DNA of 64,000 bases from Cunninghamella blakesleeana (GCA_017871115.1 JAFCIZ010000010.1:461001-525000); one strand, 5' to 3'; numbered from the stretch's first letter, positions 11,913-24,425 are shown. The notes: generated by a model from the letters alone, not told the origin. Numbers and translations: made by a program.

Positions 11913-14345
11913 ATGGCTACTTTACATAATATATTACCTCAATCTATTCTTAGTAATATAATTAGTTACTTACCGCAAAAGAGTATATATGAATGCATAT
12001 GTATAAATAAATCTTGGCACGATGCAGCTATTGAACAACTTTATGAATCGGTTTATTTTTATTCTGAAGATAATATACTCAAATTTTATCAGCTATTAAC
12101 CAATGTAAAACTAAGTCAATATTCAATACAAACGGTAATTGGAAAAAACTTTACCACTAGTGGCAAGTTAAAAGCAACTCTTGTTCAGCATATCCATATT
12201 TATTTTCAAATCCAAAGCAACTTTTCCTCGCTTTTATTTTATTTACAAACATCCTGTCATCAAATTAAATCTATTACCTTGTATGATAAAGAAGAACAAT
12301 CCATTAATTATCTACAACAAAAGAACCCTTTTTCTTTTTCACATCCTATCTTACCTTATTGGCGATCTATTACTCGTTTTCCTTCTTGGCATGGTGATCC
12401 AATGTCTCATTGGATTCAAGAACTCGGAAAACAGTTGACTCATTTATCTCTTCAACTAACAAAAAACGATTTTATTGACACACATGAACTAGAAAGGATA
12501 ATACCTTTCTCTTTTTCTTTTTTTTCTAAAAAGATTTATATTACAATTGATAAACGTCCTCAATATCATCATCGACCATTTCTATTCCAACAACAACGTG
12601 AATATGAACAGGAAAATAATGGACCATATAATATTATGCAGCTTATTTTTCCTTCTCATACTTTTCTTCAATTAAAAGTATTGCAACTTGATTTGGGTTC
12701 TATTTCAACCTCCGTTCCTAGCAATTTTAAAAAATGGCAATATCCTATTTTTAGTCAATCTACTTTTGATCAAATTCATACTTCAAGTCCTTTACTTGAT
12801 ACTCTTGTCATTAAAAACCTAAATATGCATCTTTGGTATCATAATGATAATAATACAAATTATAAAAACAACAATAGTAATCATGACCCATCAAATAATA
12901 CACCAGCATCACTACTAACCAATGTACAAAAAACGGAAGCATGTACTACTTTAAAAACATTACAATTGGACAATGTTATTTTTTATCACCCATTATGTTT
13001 GATTTACTTATCCTTAAAATATTCATATTTAAAAACTTTAAAATTAAATATATATGGCTATGAATATATTAAAGAAGAAGAGGAAAAAGAGGATAGCCAG
13101 TATGAAAAAATAGGAATCATGGAGGATTATAAAAAAGCACTTTATTTATTCATGACACAATCACCTTTTATAGCAACCATACATATTCAGTTTATTATCA
13201 ACAAATTTGGAAGTCAATGGAAACAAACACTAAAAGATACCATCACGAAGTATTGGCCAAACAACGAAATGATGGCTTGGTTGGAAGCTTATCCCAAAAG
13301 ATTAAAAGACATTCATTTCCCATGTATTGATATTTATGGAGTAGACCATAATCAACCATCTTATATTTACATAATAGCATCATCAAAATTATCATTACAA
13401 TCGGCTAATAGTGCAATGTTGAGCCGTCGATTATATTTGAATTATCTTACCGCTTTAACACTTACATTTATTCATGAAACACCAGAAAGACTACTGTATA
13501 ATTATTTTAAATCTAATCGTCATTCTCCTTCTCAAAATGAATATTTGCAGCATCTTCAATCATTAAAAATAGTCAATTGTGATAAAAGCAATTATTATGT
13601 AGAACCTTCATCGCCAACTTCGTCTTCTACTGGGGCAGGTTTTTACAGATTTAGCGGTGATGACAATTTATACCAACAACAAGATCAGGGAAGATTAAAA
13701 TTTTATATTTATCATTGGTTAGATACTATACCTCAACTTAAACGATTAGATATTCAAGGTATGGTCATAGAAGATGGATTCATAGCTCATCGCCTCCATA
13801 CCACTAATATCAACTCTATCATCACTCATAATAACAATAATAAAGAAAATTACCAACTTGAAGAATTAATTATAACTTACAGTCATATTAAGTTAGCGTC
13901 TAATTTAAATGGTTTATTCCAAAAATGTCCTCGATTAACAAAATTTCATTGTAAAAATATAAATTATCAACTTATATCACCACCCTATTTGGAGAGTAAT
14001 ATACCTGATAAACAAACTTCTCTCCTTATGACAAAATTAACAACGTCTTTCATAAATGATTCCCAACAATACAATTATTCTACTTTTTCAGCTTCACCAT
14101 TACAAGTGATAGCAACAAATCATTATTTTGACGATATACAAATGATGAATGTAAGCATTATAGGTGAACTACAGAACAATTTAGAAACAAAGAATATATA
14201 TAAATTAAATCATGTCATTGTGCTAAAATATAAAGATATTCAAAAACATTATCAGCACTATTTTAATACTCATCCTAAGGCTCTTTTCATTATCTGCGAG
14301 GCTTTTAATAGAGTTAGAGTAAATGATTACTGGTGTCAATATTAA
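11913..14345 (+). CDS. F-box/LRR-like protein (810 aa), tandem copy
   Basis: Intronless ORF of 810 codons. The N-terminal F-box reads ILPQSILSNIISYLPQKSIY then CICINKSWHDAAIEQLYESV. Leucine-rich segments recur through the chain (LKVLQLDLGSI, LKTLQLDNVIF, LTALTLTFIHE, LKRLDIQGMVI, LEELIITYSHI), with Asn-rich loops between. It has the same architecture as the preceding gene but differs widely in sequence, so the duplication is old or selection is relaxed. Likely role: SCF substrate receptor. A pyrimidine-rich tract directly precedes the ATG. The gene converges on Prp18 downstream. Confidence 0.83.
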   Translation: MATLHNILPQSILSNIISYLPQKSIYECICINKSWHDAAIEQLYESVYFYSEDNILKFYQLLTNVKLSQYSIQTVIGKNFTTSGKLKATLVQHIHIYFQIQSNFSSLLFYLQTSCHQIKSITLYDKEEQSINYLQQKNPFSFSHPILPYWRSITRFPSWHGDPMSHWIQELGKQLTHLSLQLTKNDFIDTHELERIIPFSFSFFSKKIYITIDKRPQYHHRPFLFQQQREYEQENNGPYNIMQLIFPSHTFLQLKVLQLDLGSISTSVPSNFKKWQYPIFSQSTFDQIHTSSPLLDTLVIKNLNMHLWYHNDNNTNYKNNNSNHDPSNNTPASLLTNVQKTEACTTLKTLQLDNVIFYHPLCLIYLSLKYSYLKTLKLNIYGYEYIKEEEEKEDSQYEKIGIMEDYKKALYLFMTQSPFIATIHIQFIINKFGSQWKQTLKDTITKYWPNNEMMAWLEAYPKRLKDIHFPCIDIYGVDHNQPSYIYIIASSKLSLQSANSAMLSRRLYLNYLTALTLTFIHETPERLLYNYFKSNRHSPSQNEYLQHLQSLKIVNCDKSNYYVEPSSPTSSSTGAGFYRFSGDDNLYQQQDQGRLKFYIYHWLDTIPQLKRLDIQGMVIEDGFIAHRLHTTNINSIITHNNNNKENYQLEELIITYSHIKLASNLNGLFQKCPRLTKFHCKNINYQLISPPYLESNIPDKQTSLLMTKLTTSFINDSQQYNYSTFSASPLQVIATNHYFDDIQMMNVSIIGELQNNLETKNIYKLNHVIVLKYKDIQKHYQHYFNTHPKALFIICEAFNRVRVNDYWCQY

Positions 14346-14699
14346 ATATACATATGTATTCATTTATTTATCTATCAGTTTTAATATTATTTCATTTCTA
14401 GTATATATAATAATAAATGATTTAAACATATTTATTTTGATGAAAAAAAAAAAGGATAAAATCTTTTAAAAATGGTATTTTTTATTCTTTTCCTTTATTA
14501 CACTTTTTTTAATATAATAAAACCTGTTGATATTTTAATGGATTTTTTTTTTTTAAAAAAAGACACTATCATTTCGTTATTTTTCATTTCTACAGTCGAC
14601 GAATCTCTTTTTATTTTCATTTTTTTTATTGATTTTAAAGTATATATCTAAACCAAAACAATCCAAAAAAATTTTTTTTCCTTTCATTATAATTTTTTT
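14346..14699. other. Convergent intergenic gap, no gene
   Basis: This 354-bp A/T-rich gap lies between the 3' ends of the F-box gene (+) and Prp18 (-). It has several T and A runs and no open frame of note. Confidence 0.6.
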
Positions 14700-15806
14700 T
14701 TATGAGATTTGACTTAAAGTATAAGGAGGATATTTCTTTTGAGCAAACGTCATTAATCTTTTAATACCTTGAATCCATTTTCTTGAAGTTTCATCGTTCA
14801 ATACATGAGCCACTTGAGAAGAGAAAATTTTTTCACGAGCAGAACGTTCATGAATACCAACCATAGTAACACCAATAGGCCAAGGTGCATTCCCAATAGA
14901 TAATTGTAAATAAGAATCTTGAGCATCCCGGTATTGGCGAATTTGCATAAAATGAGTGATTTCTGCTACACGAGCCAAGACATCCGGTTCTAAGGTACGA
15001 TTTTTTAATCTTTTTAATAAAGGTTTGATATGTTCAATGGTTTGTTTTTGCATAACAGCATCTCTTTTTCCTAATCCACTACGACGTTCTTCTTCAGGTC
15101 TTGCCTCCATAGCTTCATCCCATTCTTCCATTGTGTGCATTAAGTAAATATAAATCTGTGATGCCAATTTATCCCGATCTGTCCTTAATAAAGCAGTATC
15201 AATCTTTTCCACCACAGGTTGTAAATTTTTTTTTAATTTTTTTTTAGCTTCATCCTCTTCATCCAACGCCAGTTTTCCTTTTTGTTTTAATAATTCCAAA
15301 GTCATCCCTTCTTCCATTTCTTCCATTTTACGCATATATTCATTTTGCTGTCCTCCACCATCCGATCGTTCTTCCATTAATTCTAAAGCTCTTAAACGGA
15401 TCTTACATTCTTTATCTGTTTCGCCAAATAATCGAATAGGCTCCCCTTTGGATCGTAAACGCCGAATGACTTCTTCTCTTGATATGTTAAATACTTCTAC
15501 AGTGGTCGATTCAGTTGATGCATTGCCGTTGGTATCACCTTCTTCTTTTTCATTGGTTGATCCATCTTTGTTTTGATTTTTCTTTTTCAATTCTTCTTCT
15601 TCTTTTTCCTTCTTTTTAATAGCTGCTAATCTTTTTTCTTTTTTCAACTGTTCTTGTTTTAAATATTCCTCTTGTTCCTTTTTATACTCTTCTTCTCGTT
15701 TTCTTTCCATTTCAGCTCGACTGATATATTTCTTTGATTTACTGTTGCCAGTTAACGACTCTATGGCTTTTCTTTTTTGTGCTATTTCATTTTTTAAAAA
15801 GTCCAT
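14700..15806 (-). CDS. PRP18: Pre-mRNA-splicing factor 18
   Basis: Intronless ORF of 368 residues, close to the usual Prp18 length. It starts MDFLKNEIAQKRK. A Lys/Glu-rich coiled coil spans residues 25-85. The splicing-factor motif follows around residues 105-125 (EEVIRRLRSKGEPIRLFGE, then RLRALELMEE). The C-terminal Prp18 helical domain covers about residues 215-365, with TIEHIKPLLKRLKNRTLEPD, RQYRDAQDSYLQLSIGNAPW and the loop PIGVTMVGIHERSAREKI. By family it acts in the second catalytic step of splicing with Slu7, favouring exon ligation. An intron-free gene for a splicing factor is unremarkable, but most neighbours do have introns. Confidence 0.95.
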   Translation of the reverse strand: MDFLKNEIAQKRKAIESLTGNSKSKKYISRAEMERKREEEYKKEQEEYLKQEQLKKEKRLAAIKKKEKEEEELKKKNQNKDGSTNEKEEGDTNGNASTESTTVEVFNISREEVIRRLRSKGEPIRLFGETDKECKIRLRALELMEERSDGGGQQNEYMRKMEEMEEGMTLELLKQKGKLALDEEDEAKKKLKKNLQPVVEKIDTALLRTDRDKLASQIYIYLMHTMEEWDEAMEARPEEERRSGLGKRDAVMQKQTIEHIKPLLKRLKNRTLEPDVLARVAEITHFMQIRQYRDAQDSYLQLSIGNAPWPIGVTMVGIHERSAREKIFSSQVAHVLNDETSRKWIQGIKRLMTFAQKKYPPYTLSQIS

Positions 15807-16571
15807 AATATGATTTTATATAATGAATAATAATAATAGTAATAATAAAATAATTAAATAATAATAATAGTAATAAAAAAGTAAACGAAAGAAAAGGAAG
15901 GTGAAGGAAAAAAAAATCTTGTTTTTCAAAAAAAAAAGCGGAATTTTAATATTTTTAAAATGAATTTTGGCCAATGATTTTTTTTTACACATAAAATAAA
16001 TAATTTGTTAGAAAAGTATTTTTGAATGATGACAACCCTATTTTTTTTTTTATAGAATTTATGTATATCTAACTAAGCATAATAACATATGTATGTATAT
16101 TATCTATATTTAAAATATTATATAAATATAGATTATATATACAAATTTAGATAGCTTACTTTTTTAGTATAGGGCAAAAAATAAATACACAAGGCTGAGA
16201 GGTTAAAAATTCAGTAGATAACACAAATAAAATTAATTACATATAAAGTATATATAGAATATAATTGATCAAGTTCAAGGACAAGTACGTAAAAGTTCCT
16301 TTAAATTAAATTAATTAAAGAAATATAGTTTATATTCTAAAATAATAAAATGTACTGAATAATATAAAAAAAAAGATTGACTTGGATCAAGGTAAACGAT
16401 TGAACGATAGGGTTAAGGTTTACAGTTAGAATAATTGAAACTAAAGTTTTTGTGTACTACAATGCTTATTTTATTTATTTTTCTTTTTTCTGTCTTTCAC
16501 TTTCTTTCTTCTTTCCTTTTTTTTTTTTTCCTTTTTTTTTTAATAATAACGGCAACTAAATAATAAAGTAT
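15807..16571. other. Divergent promoter region of PRP18 and the kelch gene
   Basis: No gene is seen in this 765-bp A/T-rich stretch. It holds the PRP18 upstream element (15937-15950) and a strong pyrimidine tract at about 16466-16540 directly upstream of the kelch gene start. Confidence 0.55.
15937..15950 (+). promoter_or_regulatory. Putative recurrent upstream element, PRP18 promoter
   Basis: AGCGGAATTTTAAT lies about 131 bp before the PRP18 start codon. It shares GCGGAATTTTAAT with the ATG16/F-box divergent promoter. Confidence 0.4.
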
Positions 16572-18971
16572 ATGTCTGTGCTAAGATTTTTATTTTCTAT
16601 ATATTTATCACTTTACTATATTAAACAAGCTTATGGCCAAAATGATATAAAACCACGCATATGGCCAGGTTAGAAAAATACGAAGAATCAAATAAAAATA
16701 TGGTTGTATTTTATATTTTATATTTTGTTCTAGATAAAGTCTTTATTTTATTTTATTTTATACATATATATTTAATAGGCTGTTCCCTGTTGCAATCGAC
16801 CTTATACTGTTTTGGAGGTTTTCTTGAACCAATAGTGAATAAAACAGCCAGTTATAAAACACCTGTTAATGAACATATTTATTTAGATTTATCAATATTT
16901 AATAACTTTACAACTTATGATCCTTCCAAATTGAATTGGCAGACCAATATCAGTAACACTTTAAATGGCGCAACTTTAGAAGCCATAGGCCGATCCACCA
17001 GCGCAACTATTTTTTCGGATAATAGTTATTTATTATTTGGCGGGACATCATCACTTGGATCCCAAGTATTTAATAGCCAAAATCCTTTTTTAAACTATCA
17101 TCCCCAAACAAACACTTGGAAAAATTTACCCTTACCTCCTGGAAATAATTATACGTAAGTTAAAAAATAATAAAAAAAGAAAAGAATAAGAGAGATAGAT
17201 ATATTTATTGATATTTTACTTTTATTTATTTATTTAGTGAATATGGTAATATAATCAATCTTGGTAATGATATGATTTGGGCTTGGGGTGGTTTTCTGTA
17301 AATAACTCGTGAATATGTTTATAATTCTACATAAATATATAAAAATTCATCCTATTTATTTTCCTTTTTCTTTGTTTTCCCTTTTAGTAACAACTCTATA
17401 ACTTATTCGCCTAATATACTTAATATATTTAATTATAAAACAGTAAGTTTATTGATTATATATACATATTTATATCGATATAGAATGGGATATATTATTT
17501 TCTTTCATTTTATTTAAATAATATTTCGACATTTTTATTCTACCTTTTTATTTTTGAATGGAATTATCTAGTCTACTTGGACAACTCAAACATTATTACA
17601 ATGGCCAGTTAAAATATCCTTCACTTCAGCCTTAGCAAACGATGGTAATGTTTATATATTTGGTGGCTATTCAAGATCAATTGATGGTAAAAATTTAAAT
17701 AACGATACATTCTCTCAAGTCATCCAATACCAAACTCAGACCTCACAATGGAACTTCCTTAATGCTAGTGGTGATAAACCTACCGATAGAAGATATCATA
17801 CCGTTACTCAAAGTAAAAATAAAAAAAAGTATAAAATCATAGTAATTAAAAAAATAATAGATATAATATATGTATCATTACTTATTTTTTTTTGTTTTCT
17901 TTTTATATTTATTTAAGTTCCAAATAAAGATTTACTAATCATTTATGGTGGTCTAGATAGTTTATATAATGGATGTAAGTAGAAAATGCTTTTATACTAT
18001 ATTACATGTTACTATTACATCGAGATTTATTTCTCTAAACTTTCTTGTATATTAATAAATAGTTTCACTACAAGACACTTGCTATTTATATGACTATACC
18101 AAAAATACTTTTACAAAGGCAGCTTTACCAACTTCTACAACAAATCATAGATTCGGTCATTATGGTAAAAAAAAAAAAAAAAAAGAGAGAGAGAGATGAA
18201 ATATAAAAATAAAAAGAACAGGTAAATATATTTGAAGTTTTGACTAACTTTTTAAACTCTATATTATTTTATATTTATTTATAGCTGCTGTGTATGATAA
18301 TGATTATTTACTTCTAGCTTTTGGTTTCACTGATCCGACTACACCAGCAAATAGTTTAAGTGTATTGAATATCACCAATCCATTACAACCTTCTTGGATA
18401 ACAGCACCTACTCAATCTAATCAAAATTATGAACAGTATCATGGGTTAAATAAAGCTTCATTAATTGCAATTATTGTAGTTGTGGTTGTAGTTGTATTGG
18501 TAAGAAAAAAAGAAAAAGACATAAAGTAAGAATAATTTATATATATATATATATATAATACCTATTGATATTTTATTTTTTTAATTTTTTTAATAAATCT
18601 ATTTATAGGGTGGCGTTATTGGTATCTTATTTTATATTAGACACAGAAGAAGACAAAAGAAAAAGCAATTTGTATTAGAACAGCAAGATCCAAGAAAGGT
18701 ATTAGAATACAACAGTAATCATCACCAAGAATATAGTAAGAGCCAGGTCATTTTGAAACCAGATGAAGACGATCATGATAACCATCATCAAAATATTAAT
18801 AAAATTGAACAATTAGGATTATTGTACAATAATACACAGCAATCTATTAAACCTTATGACGATCAATTAGAGTTAAAAGATTTTAGTGACCATAATTCCA
18901 CCATCACTGGTACAACAGCAACAAATAATACACATGGCCATACAAGACATAAACCTTTTGGAGAAGAATAA
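16572..18971 (+). CDS. Kelch-repeat type I membrane protein
   Basis: Nine exons join in frame to 521 residues: 16572-16668, 16779-17154, 17238-17297, 17388-17442, 17572-17812, 17918-17974, 18063-18164, 18285-18499, 18609-18971. Residues 1-24 form a signal peptide (start MSVLRFLFSIYLSLYYI). Kelch-like repeats follow, each with a paired Gly and a following Trp or Tyr: LYCFGGF, YLLFGGT, MIWAWGGF, VYIFGGYS, LLIIYGGL and LLLAFGF. A single membrane helix (about residues 385-410, Ile/Val-rich) is split by the last intron. A basic stop-transfer (RHRRRQKKK) and a His/Asn-rich cytosolic tail end the protein. By family, a beta-propeller on the outer face; the ligand is unknown. It is paralogous to the gene at 60.1-62.3 kb. 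I chose the start at 16572 because it supplies the signal peptide. Confidence 0.85.
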
Positions 18972-19513
18972 TATTTATCATAATCGTTATTTTAATAGAA
19001 TACCCTTTTTTTTATACATGCTTGCACTTGATTTGTTTATTACTAAAAGTTAAAATTATTTTTTTAGTATTTAAAAAAATAAATATCATCAACAATTGTT
19101 TAGAATTATACAAAAAAGAATTCAGGAATATGTATGCATATGAATTTAAATAATATGTACATTTAAAACATTAAAAAAAGTTGCATTATTCTGCGTTCTT
19201 TTTTTTACACCTAAGTCATTTGATATCTTTATTTTAAAAAAAACTAAATAATTCTATATATTTTTACCTGTAGTTTATAAACAAATATCCTTGCTTTATG
19301 TGGTTTTGTTTTTGTTTATGCAAGTTTTTAAAAATAAAATTAGGAGACGTAAAGTTGAATTCAAGGAGTGCATTCAATTTTATGCTTATGCCATTATTTA
19401 TAAAAAGCTTAATTGAATATTTATATTTCTTTTTCTTTTTCATTCTTTTTTTTTATTTTATATAATAAACTATCTATTTAATTAAAATAGTAAAAAAAAA
19501 AAACGGTAGTGTT
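18972..19513. other. Intergenic, no gene recognised
   Basis: This is A/T-rich spacer downstream of the kelch gene. A T-rich leader at about 19427-19460 precedes the small secreted-protein locus. Nothing else is supported. Confidence 0.55.
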
Positions 19514-19784
19514 ATGATGATGATGAAATCAAGTATTTTTCTTATAACCCTCTTTATGACCGCTTCTTATGCTGCTAATGGTATTTTAATCGTTAATGGA
19601 GAGGGGTAACGTTGATCCTACAGGTTGTTATAACTCCGAAACCCTTCCAATGATAATCCAGAACGAAACTGATGGTGTTGCAGAAATTCACAGTTCTCCT
19701 GATTGTGGTGGTGGTGTCCTCGAACTAGTATACCCTGGTGAATCCGCAGTTAGTGAAATTGGGCAAAGTATTTATGTTAACTAG
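19514..19784 (+). pseudogene. Small secreted protein locus with a reading-frame break
   Basis: Four in-frame ATGs at 19514-19525 open a signal peptide (KSSIFLITLFMTASYAANG) that hits TAA at 19607-19609. A second frame from about 19596 to the TAG at 19782 encodes a short acidic domain with two Cys (PTGCYNSETLPM, HSSPDCGGGVLELVYPGE). The two parts look like one gene. Two simple explanations are possible. One is an extra G in the GGGG run at 19603-19606, with one fewer G joining the frames. The other is a very short intron, 19581-19623 (43 nt, GTATTT...CTACAG), which also restores the frame exactly (G|GT phase). Shared orientation and exact frame rescue argue against chance. The function is unknown; it is likely secreted. 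It is listed as a pseudogene only because the frame as written is broken. Confidence 0.5.
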
Positions 19785-20041
19785 TAACATTAAGTACACA
19801 AACTGGATAGTTATATTATTTTTATTATATATTAGTATAAATGGCTACATCAAATAAAGAAAATGTTCTTAATCTAAAATATTTACAATGCGCTCAAAGA
19901 AAAAAAAATAAAAAATAAAAAATAAATTGTTATATATATGTTTATATCGTTTTTATATATTCATTTTTTTTAAAAAAAAAAATAATACATATAAGATTAT
20001 AATAATAATAAAAAAAATAAGAAAATAGTTTTTCATATATA

Positions 20042-21954
20042 TTAATGCTGTCTATCTAAAACCATTAAACTGCCAACAAATGTTAAATTCTATTATTAAA
20101 AAAATAAAAATAAAGGCATTATTATAAGTATCATTTTCGTTAATATTCTATTCTCTTTCCTTTCCTTTTTTTTAATTGTTATTGTAATTGTCATTATTCC
20201 AGTTTTTATTTTATTTACCATTTTAGATCGAACTTCCACAATATCTTCAGGCACCAAGAAAATAGTAGCTCCTAATTTACGGGCAATGGAGATAGCCAAA
20301 CGAGCATTATTAAAAGCATCATCATCTGTACGACCAGGGGTAACCATAGAATAATCAACAATACCGGGCTTCATACCATTCAATACATCCAAAAAGAAAA
20401 CACCTGATCTTAATTGAGGATCTCTGAAAGATTGCATCTTTGTAGATTTACCACCTTTTGCGACAGTTTGATTAGCCCACTTAATCATATCTTGATCTGA
20501 AACAGGGCGGCCACCAGTACCACCTAATGAATGTAAAGTATGAATGATATTTTCACGCATCAATTGCCATACTAATCCTAATGTCAATGTACGTTGACCA
20601 TCTGTAATATCTGCACCTTGAATTCCTACTAATGAAAATCCTCTTTGTTGACCTAATAAGACGCAATAATTACAATTTTCAATTTGTTTAAATCTTGATA
20701 ATGGTAATGGTTTTTTAGAAACGGCTCTCCAATTAACTAATCCAGGAACCACTTTATCGAAGGCTTGTAATAATACTAATCCATCTTGTAAATCTTCAAA
20801 TAAGTTATAAACACCAGGATCAACGTTTAATGAATTCAACCATAATGTAAACACTATGAGATAAAAGGAAAAAAAAATATGAATAAAGTTAATTTTCTCT
20901 CTTTTTCTCTTTTTCTCATTTTCTCTTTATACATATATATATATCATGACTACTTACTTCTAGCTTCTCTTTCTCCTTCAGCATCAAATGGTTCAACTTC
21001 AGGAATTTCTTCCTCAGTTAAAGGATCCAAACAAGGGTAGGTGTTAAACAAATGGGCTACAAAAGCCAAATTCAATTTAGGATTACCAGCAACCATTGAT
21101 TTAGGTGTCAAGTATTTACGACAGCCAATTTTATCAGCTTCTTGTAAAACCAATTCAGCACGTTGAAGAACATCTTGCTGACGAATGATTTGCTGAGGAT
21201 CAGAGCAAGTTTGAGGTTGTAGTTGATTTAATAAGACGGCATAATTTTCCCCATCAGAAACATCTTTACTAAAGTTATTGACAGTACGATGCCAGTTGGC
21301 GCGTTTTAAATGATAATTAAACCAACGTAACAAGATTTGGTCAGGAGGTAAACGAAGGAATTCATCCAAAGTTTCACCATCTTCTAATAAACGATATAAT
21401 TCAGGATGTAACTTGATATCGATTTTGGATAATAACCCTTTCTTGATGATTTGCCAAATTAAACCTAAAATCAAATGCTCTCTTGCTTCCATGATATCTT
21501 GACTACCAATATTGACTACAGAACAACCAATAGCTTTAGCAGAATTGATGACTATATTATTATTTTCCACCATTTGGAACTGATTGATTTTTTTCCCAGC
21601 ATTTAATACACGTTCATCGATAGTATCAGGTACAGCGTCATTGATCAATTTACATAATATTAACCCATCCCGACATTCATCAAATAATTGCATGGTGTTG
21701 GTAGATATAGGTAATCTATGTCCAATATGGCTATCACCGGCCAAGACACTATTGATATGATGTGTAAATTCTGTACGTTCATCTTCATTAATAGTATGTG
21801 TTACATTGGTGGTAGTCCCATGGACTTTAATCTTGTGTTGATGTACATCAAAGGCTCCTTTATTACGACCTTCTTTTAATTTAGCTGCAAGCTATTCATA
21901 AAAAAACAGATTTAAAAGATAAAGAATAATATTAGTTTATGGTCACTTTTTATT

Positions 21955-21986
<32 letters not shown>

Positions 21987-22612
21987 CATATATATATATA
22001 TATGTATGTATATATACCAATACTTACTTCAATAAATTCTTCAGCATCAATCTTGTTAGCAGATGAACTTGAAACTTGTTTAAGAGTGGCCCGAATTTCA
22101 TCATAGTTGTCACTAAAACCGGTAGATTTACAAGCTGTTTGAATTTCACTTTGATCTAAATAACCGTCTTGGTCTATATCAAGTTCACTATGAATAAAAT
22201 AAATAAACAGAGGAAAGTAAAAAAAGGAAAAGAACTATTTTAGTACTCCAACTTTATTGTATTTTTATATTTTCCCGCCAATTTTTTTAATATTTATGTT
22301 TTAACCCTTTTCTCCTTATTTTATTTTTATTATCAACACCCTCCTCCCTCATAACTATCACTCATTTTAATGTTTTTACATGTATAATAAAAACGTCTGT
22401 GCTTAACCCTTGTTCTTTTTTTTTTTTTTTTTTTGCATTAATACTCTAATTTCTTTCTTAAATAGATGGTTTCATCTATTTTATTTTGTATTAATACATA
22501 TTTTTTTAATAATTAGAAAAACTTACTTGAATTGATCAATAAGAGAATTAATATCATTGACTTGCAATTGAGGATATTTTCTTGATAGAGTAAAAGCGTT
22601 AAGGATAGGCAT
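20042..22612 (-). CDS. FIM1: Fimbrin, actin-bundling protein
   Basis: Five exons join in frame to 620 residues: 22527-22612, 22028-22187, 20958-21891, 20219-20853, 20042-20089. The N-terminus has an EF-hand (DIDQDGYLDQSE, about residues 30-42). Four calponin-homology domains in two actin-binding tandems follow, with typical blocks such as LFDECRDGLILCKLINDAVP, HLILGLIWQIIKKGLL, LLRWFNYHL, DLQDGLVLLQAFDKVVPG and LTLGLVWQLMREN. Length matches fungal fimbrins (about 615-640). By family it crosslinks actin filaments in patches at endocytic sites and in rings. The last exon is only 16 codons (NLTFVGSLMVLDRQH) and restores the conserved end. Without it the frame would run into intron sequence. Confidence 0.95.
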
Positions 22613-24338
22613 TTTTATTTATTATTATTTAATAAAAAGTGAAAAGAAAAGAAAAGAAAAAGAAAGAAAAAAGAAATCCAAGGAAAAAATATATATATAT
22701 GAAAAAAAAATAGAAAAAGATACGCGAATTTAAACTCCGTAACTTTCTTCGATAGTCAGTGCCAAGTAAGAAATTTATATATTCCACCTTGAAACTACCA
22801 ATAATATTTTATATATATTCTTTTTTATAAAGAGCCAACCATATATATATATATATATATTAAAATGCCAAGTTATTCATAATCATTTGTTTTTAAATAT
22901 ATATGAAGAAATGAATATTATTGTTATAGTTATTATTATCTTTAAAAAATAAAGAATGAAAGCACGCTTTATAAAAAATTAAACAAGTGTGAAAAGTAAA
23001 AAATTTTCTACAAAAATAATGCACAGCAATAAGAATTAACCAATCATTTTTTAGATATAAGAATAATAACAATAAGTGTAGCTAATATTAGAATAACACC
23101 GTCTTTTTTTAAAAAAAAATTACATCATAAAATAAAAAAACAATAAAGAAAAAAAATCATATCTATGTACTCCATTCATAAGACTTTAAATATATTATAT
23201 TGAATTTCAAGATCATTAAATTTCAAGTAATACATGTATTATAAACTTTTAGTGCTTTTTCATTTTATTTTATTTTAATAAAATTGGCCGAGTTCAACCG
23301 AAGTAGTCAATTGATTTAGGAAAACACTAAATCACATGATTCAACCACAGATGATTCTATGTGTACTAATGAAAATATATACAATGAAATACATTCAAAA
23401 AAAAAAGATACAATATTTAGAAAGAGCTGCTTTATCTATCCTGTTAATCGATATTCATTTATGCACTGTTAAAAATAAAAGAATAATGAAATTTGCTTTG
23501 TACAAAATGAAAATATTTATTACATACGGCAAATAAAAAAATAAATATATAAAAAAGGGTTTTTGGAATTGAATAAACTCTTCTTTACATACACACACAC
23601 ATATATATATATGTAGCTTAATAATTGCTTTTGAACTGGTAAAACAAAAAAAATGTCGAGAAAGGGAATGCTTAGTATAAATACTGGTAAATTAATATTT
23701 GTCGTTATGCAGAAAATAAAAATAAAAATAACCCTTCGGAATTTGAATTAATTGCTGATATTTATTTTCAAAAGTAAAACAGATGATTTTTATTTTTTTG
23801 GAGACAAATGGAAACAAAAGTGATACATATTATTTATTTTTAAAAAGAATATCAACTTTTAACAAGAAGTCATCATTTTTAAAATCAAGATAATCTAGAA
23901 AAAAAATTGGTGCCCGTAAAAATTTCCTTGTTTAATCGGATCTTTAGTTTATTATAAAAAAAATGCACTAATTTTTTTTTCTCTTTATCTTGATTTCTTT
24001 TTCTTTTTGTTTTACAAAAAAGTATAACTTTTAATCAAACTTTGATCCTATTATTACTAAATCAATAAAAATATATTCCTTCTTTTTATACAATACTTTT
24101 CATTTTTTCAAAAGTAAAAAGAGGAAATATATTATATCCGAGTTTTTTTGTGTATGTTTTGTGTAAAGTCGTACATCAAAAAAGGTATGTTTAAGTTTTT
24201 TATTTTAGCGTAAAAAAAAAAAATGAGATATGCCAAGTTCTCAAAATGGAAATAATTGAAACGCCGGTTTAATTTTTTTAAAAAAAGAAATCTAAAAAAA
24301 AATTTTATTTTTATTTCCTTTTTACCTCTCTTAACCTT

Positions 24339-24384
<46 letters not shown>

Positions 24385-24425
24385 CTTTCGCTTTACAACA
24401 CATATACTTATTTAATTAAATAAAC
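22613..24425. other. Long intergenic region, divergent promoters
   Basis: About 1.8 kb between fimbrin (-) and the MARVEL-like gene (+). It is A/T-rich, with an (AT)n run at 22841-22860 and a 40-T run at 24341-24380 just before the next gene. A 66-codon open frame at 23336 is not convincing. Another frame over about 23333-23470 reads like decayed coding sequence but matches no family I know. Confidence 0.5.
24341..24380. repeat. Poly-T tract (40 T) upstream of a start codon
   Basis: An uninterrupted run of 40 T ends 45 bp before the ATG at 24426. Poly(dA:dT) tracts exclude nucleosomes in fungi, so this may serve as part of the promoter. Confidence 0.9.
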
